Positions 57,771-64,000 of a stretch of 64,000 nt of DNA are shown here, piece by piece (the first letter of the stretch is position 1; each line of letters starts with the position of its first letter). A model generated the notes under the pieces. The model did no database searches, had not been told where the DNA came from, and was given only the letters and a program-made list of their open reading frames with translations. The stretch lies in contig BSBM01000191.1 of NCBI GenBank assembly GCA_027924585.1, forward strand, positions 620,001 through 684,000, read 5' to 3'. Both the position numbers and the translations under genes were made by a program. This DNA comes from Larix kaempferi (taxonomy: Eukaryota > Streptophyta > Pinopsida > Pinales > Pinaceae).

Positions 57771-58439
57771 CACCACTATCAATGAAAAGAGAAAGATTTC
57801 CTTTTAATAACTTATAACTTGTGCAATAAAAACCACCACATTTTTTCTTTACATTCTCTTGCTGCCAATTATTCAAACAAGTAGAAGTGAGTGGAAGGTC
57901 ATCGAGTGGAAGGTCGCCGACACATTTTTCAACATCAAAAAATTTACCATACTCTTCCTGATGCTTCTCTTGGGATGACTATGAAAACATATCACAATCA
58001 TATAACCCATGATTGCTACTAAAATGAGTTGATTTCTACTAAAAGGAGCTTTTCCATTGGACATTAATCATTTAGTTGAAGCTTAACTCTTATGTTTTGT
58101 TCCCATATCATTTTGGAAAGTTTAATATTAGAAGTAGATATTATTTTTGTTGTTTTTGTTTATGTCTTTAACATTATAGTATATGTCATACTAATCCACT
58201 CGTGAATTGTTTCCTTGGTTGCAATCTACAAGGAAAGGATATTTAGCTCACTATTGAGCCATTTTTCCCACAAAATCCTTGTTGGTATTATGAAATCCCA
58301 TTGATACAAAAATGGATATACATATAAGCTATGGCTTAGATGTAGGCCCAACATGCACCTCATGCTAACAGACTATGATAGAGTCTAATTTTTTAAAGAG
58401 TTGAACCCATGGTCATGGTGCTTGCACTACTTGCCTCTG
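57771..58439. other. Unassigned sequence
   Basis: No domain or repeat recognised. It may include the rest of the E LTR and the junction with element F. Confidence 0.3.
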
Positions 58440-59570
58440 AAGGTGCTCTTGTAGGTCCTTGATATGCACAATAGGAATCCTATGGGTCATACCCTCAAGG
58501 TTCCTCTAGAGTGTGTATATCACTCTCTCAACCTCAACTCCCTCTCTTGGTTAATCCTCATCCCTTGCCATGCATTGGTGCTTGCGATATCTATCCAATT
58601 GAACTCTACCTACATATGCATCATCAAATTATTATTTTCATTACTTTAAACACTTAAAAATAAAAAAAAATATAATTATCAAAAATAAAAATTATATATG
58701 ACAAACAAAAAATTGAATGTAATTGTATTTATTGATGTCTCCCCATTTTGTGTCTGGAGGAAGTTCTAGGTCTAGATTGTTCTAGAAATCCATCCTAGTA
58801 TATGGATATTCATATATGGAAATCTCCTATTGATACCAATAGTTAAATAAAACATCATTGATAACATTCAGCACATGTTTTCCTCTATGTTGATACATCA
58901 TATCTTCCCATACATTCATGTAAGGCTCTCTTGGCTCGGTCTATGAGTATTTAATTTGTGGGTTCATTTTTGGGTCTCTCTCCATGGAGGATGATACCTA
59001 TAAAGCCGCATAAGAATTTTTTGTGCTTTCCCAATTTTCAATCAACCAGTTGAGCCTACATGTTGAAAACCATAGTTGTTTCCTAGTCGAATACAATGGG
59101 TCTCAAGGAATCTACTACATAGTACATCTAGGATTGAGAGACTTGAAGTGGATAAGTGTATCCCACCTTTTTGTAATGGTTAGAATGATTCTTTTGAGAC
59201 TAAGCCTTACAATATTTTCGACAGAGACTTGGGAGCTTACTTTTTTGCAATTGTAGTACAATAAGCACAATTGTACTCTTGGACGGTGAGGATTTTGTTC
59301 CCACATTCTCTTCCCTTAAAAATTTTCGATCCTCTATGTCAAACTAATATTGTAAGGAAGTAGATATATTCAAATTCAATCTTCAATATGAAATCAACAT
59401 TCACAAATGCATTAGGATCCAGCCCCCAGTATCTTACTAGCAGTTGGAATAATTTGTTTTCATCTCACGTGTTTGGACATTTGAAGAACTTTAAAAGGCT
59501 GTAACATTGAAGTGAATTCAAGTCTTCGATATGATATAAGGCAAGTATATAAACTTATTCATGCTCTATT
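58440..59570 (-). pseudogene. Decayed relative of the antisense PMD-like gene (element F)
   Basis: The minus strand aligns along its length with the antisense gene of element B. CYSLLKFFKCPNT matches CGLLKLFKTKG, the segment YWGLDPNAFVN...EYIYFLTILV matches LWDPDIQAF...EDIYFLTGLS, RIILTITKRW matches TVLFTITRAA, EPYMNVWEDM matches EPWMARWSDY, YEYPYTRMDF matches DDYPYSGVDF, and RNLEGMTHRIPIVHI matches RNLQGLTHGIPAMRM. Several stops and frame changes. The second intron position appears kept, with an AT-rich insert, but its donor no longer reads GT. Confidence 0.65.
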
Positions 59571-62519
59571 TCCCTCCAAACAATCACCATGATGAGGTAC
59601 ATGCACATTCAAAGAAACATTTTGAGTTAAAATTCTTTTTTTTTTGGCTAATTCACATGGGCTCTTGCACTTTTTATTTATGATAGATAGGTGGCTCCAT
59701 CGTTTTTATTTTTGGAAGGTGTGGAGAGGGTTGTTTGATTGCACTCCATGAAAGGAAAAGGCATAGGGGCATAGATGGGGTAATTTACAAGGTTCCCCAA
59801 CATGAAAAAAAATGAGCAAAAAGGAATTTGAATGGATGAAAACGCAAGTTTTTATGAAAGAAGAGTACATGCATTAGACAAAGTGGATTTTGGACAATTC
59901 AATCTCCCAAAATATGTAGTTGAAAATTTTGGGTAAAATGGTGTTGGAGAAGCTTGGTGGTAAAAAAAATGAAATTACTCTGTTAAATATGAATAGTTTC
60001 ACCTATTTATATCAAATTTTCCTCTAATTAACTTTATAATATGCCATTTTAACATTAACTTTAATATATTTTGGATTTTTTCAACTAATTAAAGTCCGCA
60101 AATGTGTTTCCAACCCATTTTACTAGGTTTGAGGAAAGTAAAGAACACCTTTTTATTGGCATTCAACATTGTATTTTCACATTGATTCTAACATAATCAT
60201 ATTTTTATTGGCATATGTACACTTTTGCCTTTGCATTTTCACATTATCAGCCTCTATCATTTTTCCTTAGGATCCACCCCACCATGTTGCGGAATTTAAT
60301 CAATTCTATTATTTTTTTGTTGTTCTAATAATGGTGGTAGATCCTACCTATCATAGGTATCCTAGATAGCACCTTACTTTCTATTGATTCCCATGCTAAG
60401 TTTTATCATAGTCTCGGGAGCCTTGTTATTTCTTCACGGTAGTTATTTTAAAATGCATTATTTATTATCTCTACTTCTTTACCTTCCATTGACAAGCTCC
60501 TACTATTTTTTTTATCATGCATTTTATTTTGTATACAACTATTTGTGCACTAATTCCTAATGCACCACTACAGCTCTATTGTCATTCACATTCATGTGTG
60601 TTCCTATTCATTTTCATCCATGGCATTTGCATGTCAAAATTTGTATGCCTAGAAGAAACAACCAATGAGTGTCCACCTCCCACTCAACACCTTTTTTGAA
60701 TTTTGATTTGCATAGTTCCATTCCATGCACTTGGAACATAGTTGCATGCCTAATGAAATTTGTTTCTTCCATTGTAATATGGCAATGTTTTATTCCTTTT
60801 TAGGATTTATTAATCTGAAAAAGACATAAAAATCAAATATTTATAAAAAGAGAGAGGGGGAATAAGTTAGAACTTGTATGTTCTTTATGAAGCAACAAAG
60901 TTATGTTTCCTTTGAACAAAGCACTTGTGTTGTGTATTCCTTCACAAATTGGGTTTTAATATTGACCTTATAATCTGAACCACATTTTTGTGTCTATAAA
61001 TCCTCTCATTGGTTACTTTTCCCATCATTATGGAGTATCCCTTGGTGCCTTCTGCAATGTTGGCTTATATAAGTGGTCTATTTTTTGGTCTTAATTTATT
61101 CTCAAGTCACTATTGTTTCATGCTTATGTTCAAAGGATTTAAAAAACTATGCCAGCCATTCATTGGATTTCTTGACTTTACATGTCATCCTTCCTCATTA
61201 TCAAATTTTTTTAGTGAAATCATGTCTAGCATTTACTCATACTAGTATGGAAGGGTCTACATGACCTTCTTTCTAGTGGTTTTTCTCTCAACAACTTCAA
61301 CTCATTATTCTAAGAGATAGAATTAGATTCGGTAGCACCTAGGGGATTAATTTCATCATTGGTAGGTTACTCATCCCTAAGCAGATGGCACTTCATCATT
61401 GGTCGCTAACTAAGAAGTTTCCCATGTGTTCAACAATAGTAAATCTATTCACATAGTGGGATTCGTGTTCTACCTTAGGTTCCAACTTCATCATTGGTTG
61501 AAATGCTCATCCCTATTGATATTTTTTATTATTATTTGTTGCTCAGAGGGTCTTTTTCGTTCGCTATTTACATTTGGTGCATGCAGGCGACGTACTAGGT
61601 GGTGTGTTCATTCAACATGTTTTCCAAGAACTTTAACTCAAATCATGTTCTTGATACTTTCTTATTATGTTGGTTGATAAGGGATGCCAAAATTCCCTCC
61701 TCCCAATGGATATCATCCTATCAACATCAACTCATTATCTCTAGGAGTGATATTAAGAGAAATCTATAGCACCTTAGGGCTTGCAATCATCAGTGGAAGT
61801 TTCCCTCACTATTGATAGTGGGAATTCATCACTGTTCCTTGCTTGATAGATTCTTTGAAGTTTTTGATGTTAGCACATCTATTCACACTTACTAGAATGT
61901 ACTTTGTACCTTGACACCCATCATCATTATGAGTGGGTTGTTCCATGTTTGTTAATGGTATACATTAATAATATGTAATCAAATGGTTTCTCCCATGTTC
62001 AAATTCAGATCCTTTATTCACATGGAGTAAATTCATATAATTGGTAGATTTGGATTTAAGACCTTGGGTTGTAGTAGCATATCCCTTTTTTTACTGCCCA
62101 AGTTGTGCAAGAAGTACCACATAACTACCTGGAATTGGTAAATTATTGGAGATTTGATTCATCATCAGATATTATCTTGATGTGCACTGAGACATAGATC
62201 CACTTTGCATATTTGTGTTGCTATGATCTATACTTGACATGGATCCATCATATATCTTTTTGTGGCCATGATTTTTCATTTTACATATGTTTTATGGATC
62301 CACGGTGTACTTGACTTGGTGTACACACTTTTTTCACTTGAACATGGGTATTCATTCCTTGGGGAAGATAGTAATATGATATCTTGGTTTCATTTGTAGG
62401 TACTTTCTAATCCAAATTTTGGTGCACTTCACCTGGTTCTACTCATCACATTCCTATATGATTTTATAATGTATTTCTTCCATTAGATTGTCTTCTGACC
62501 TCGTACATTAGTGGGCCTA
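59571..62519 (+). other. 3' non-coding region of Tat-like element F
   Basis: From about 59890 it aligns with 20090-22654. It ends CATTAGTGGGCCTA, a decayed polypurine tract, directly before an LTR start at 62520. 59571-59889 holds nothing I recognise. ORFs in the region are not conserved as protein. Confidence 0.6.
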
Positions 62520-64000
62520 TGTTATAGCATTATTAGGTCACCCTTTACCTGTAATGGATATTTGGACTAAATAATTTCAAATCACTGAGAAGTTCTCTTT
62601 AAAAAACATTTTTTCTTGATCCCTATGCCTTTCCTTCGAGAAACACATAGGGCCCCATTCATTTCCTTAAATCAAAGTGTGAGGGATTTCCAAGAAGTGA
62701 AAAAATATATAAAAGTGCATTAAATGCACACTCCTGAGCGGGGTTTATGGGATATGTACACCATTAAAACATGTACCAATTGTTTGAACTAATTCTTGAG
62801 AGTAATTAAGAAGACAAATTGTTGGATAATGGGCACACATGCTATTGAAGCACCCTTACATTGGAGGATTGAAATTTAATATTTTTCTTGAGAGTTATGT
62901 GACCCATCACCTACTCATAAACCCTAGTTTCTTATTTTTATTTCTTGGTTCATAGTTGGTATACTAACCCCTCATGATTATCCCATTCCCTTTATGACTG
63001 AATTTGGAGTGGAACAATAGTCCATGAGTGGTCCAAGTTAAAGGAACCCAAGTTTTTCAGAAGGTGATAGCGGAAAAGATTAGGTATATTGTTATATTGT
63101 TGCTTACATATTTTGATTTTAATAACATGGAGATATCTCTTCTCCCACCCTGCACCCCAAATTATATTTTGATTTGTGTATTCATAAAATATATGTAACT
63201 ATTTTCGAGAAGATAGTTAATTTCAGCTAGTGAAGGTTTCATATTATGTTAATTATCATTTATTGATACTGTGAAAGGTTTAGGGAAGGTTATTTATTGC
63301 TTGTGTGTATATTTATAGTAGATTGGATGTGTGAAGGACATATTTGTGTTGGATTACATGTTACAACAAGGAGGCCTACCAATTGGCCAAAGGTATTCAT
63401 TTCTTCTCTTTCTTTGTTACCTTTAAGTACTTAACCAGAATTGGAACATAGAGTTGTTGTTCTCATAGGACAAATATCAAGACTTATGACCCTACTCTAG
63501 GTTTACAGGCATCAAAGTATCGTATTAATTCCTCAAACCACCACACATGACCTCTCAATGGTATTCTAGTCATCTAGGCATAATATTATGTTTTGGGTCT
63601 CCTTGCATGGTACATGATCCTTATTAGGAACTATTAGGACCTATGTCCTTGTCATCCACTCCTAAATAAAATCACTGAAAGTAAACCAAAACTTTTAACC
63701 CCCTTAAGTAGATATATGAGTTGCTATGTGTTGTAGCCATCTCTATTAAATAAGGCCCAAGAAGTATATATAGTGTAAAATAAATATTTGTAAGAAAGAT
63801 TACTAGAAATTTCCTTCACTAAAAAGTTTCAAGCAGGTTAGATAGAAACTATTATCCTACCCTAACCCCCTTAAGTGGATATATAAGTTGCTATGTATTG
63901 ATGTCATTTCTATTAAATAAGCCCTCTAAAGTAGATATAATCTGAAATAAATATTTGTAAGAAGGATGACTAGAAATTTCCTAGGAGGATATAAACTATA
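62520..64000 (+). repeat. Probable 3' LTR of element F and following sequence
   Basis: TGTTATAGCATTATTAGG resembles the family start TGTTATACC and the decayed start at 22655. The LTR end is not identifiable within the window. No gene seen. Confidence 0.45.
63698..63985. repeat. Tandem duplication of about 166 bp
   Basis: TAACCCCCTTAAGTAGATATATGAG... at about 63698 recurs as TAACCCCCTTAAGTGGATATATAAG... at about 63865. Both units run to a shared AATAAATATTTGTAAGAA...GACTAGAAATTTCCT-type end. Non-coding. Confidence 0.75.

Overview
The window is nuclear DNA from a plant with a large, repeat-rich genome. I see no convincing host gene, no rRNA or tRNA gene and no CRISPR array. Nearly everything recognisable is LTR retrotransposon sequence. 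Plant origin is shown by Tat/Ogre-type Ty3/Gypsy elements primed by tRNA-Arg, a Ty1/Copia element primed by initiator tRNA-Met, and chromovirus-type Ty3/Gypsy elements. I cannot name the species; a gymnosperm or a large-genome angiosperm would both fit. Coding remnants are broken mostly by stop codons of the CAG/CAA/CGA to TAG/TAA/TGA type, the signature of decay at methylated cytosines.

Layout. 1-5152: 5' end of a minus-strand Tat-like element (A), with a tandemly duplicated leader/gag segment, inserted into an older minus-strand Ty3/Gypsy element (D; gag, protease and an RNase H domain, 5153-8252). 8253-11784: unassigned sequence, a four-unit hairpin repeat and a decayed coiled-coil reading frame. 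11785-19137: nearly complete minus-strand Copia element with both LTRs, PBS, PPT, gag and pol. 19138-22670: old flank, then the 3' non-coding region of a Tat-like element (G). 22671-23734 and 45697-49340: two halves of one minus-strand chromovirus (C). 23740-45691: a 22-kb Tat-like element (B) inserted into the integrase gene of C with a perfect 5-bp target duplication, ATCAC. 49399-57770: another decayed chromovirus (E). 58440-64000: 3' end of a further Tat-like element (F).

Element B is the most interesting object. Between its outer LTRs lie an inverted piece of pol, a leader with a gag-like zinc-knuckle ORF, an inverted PPT-LTR-PBS unit with inverted 3' sequence, and then a leader, a 1027-codon gag segment, protease, RT, RNase H and integrase in one frame. 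After integrase comes a second, catalytically complete RNase H domain. The RT-linked RNase H has lost catalytic residues.

Downstream of pol, on the opposite strand, B carries a multi-exon gene. It has two GT-AG introns whose phases match and a plant-mobile-domain-like protein sequence. Its second exon is split by a solo Copia LTR flanked by GACGC; removing the LTR and one repeat restores the frame. A strongly diverged, broken relative of this antisense gene lies at the equivalent place in element F, so the antisense gene appears to be an old, inherited part of this retrotransposon clade.
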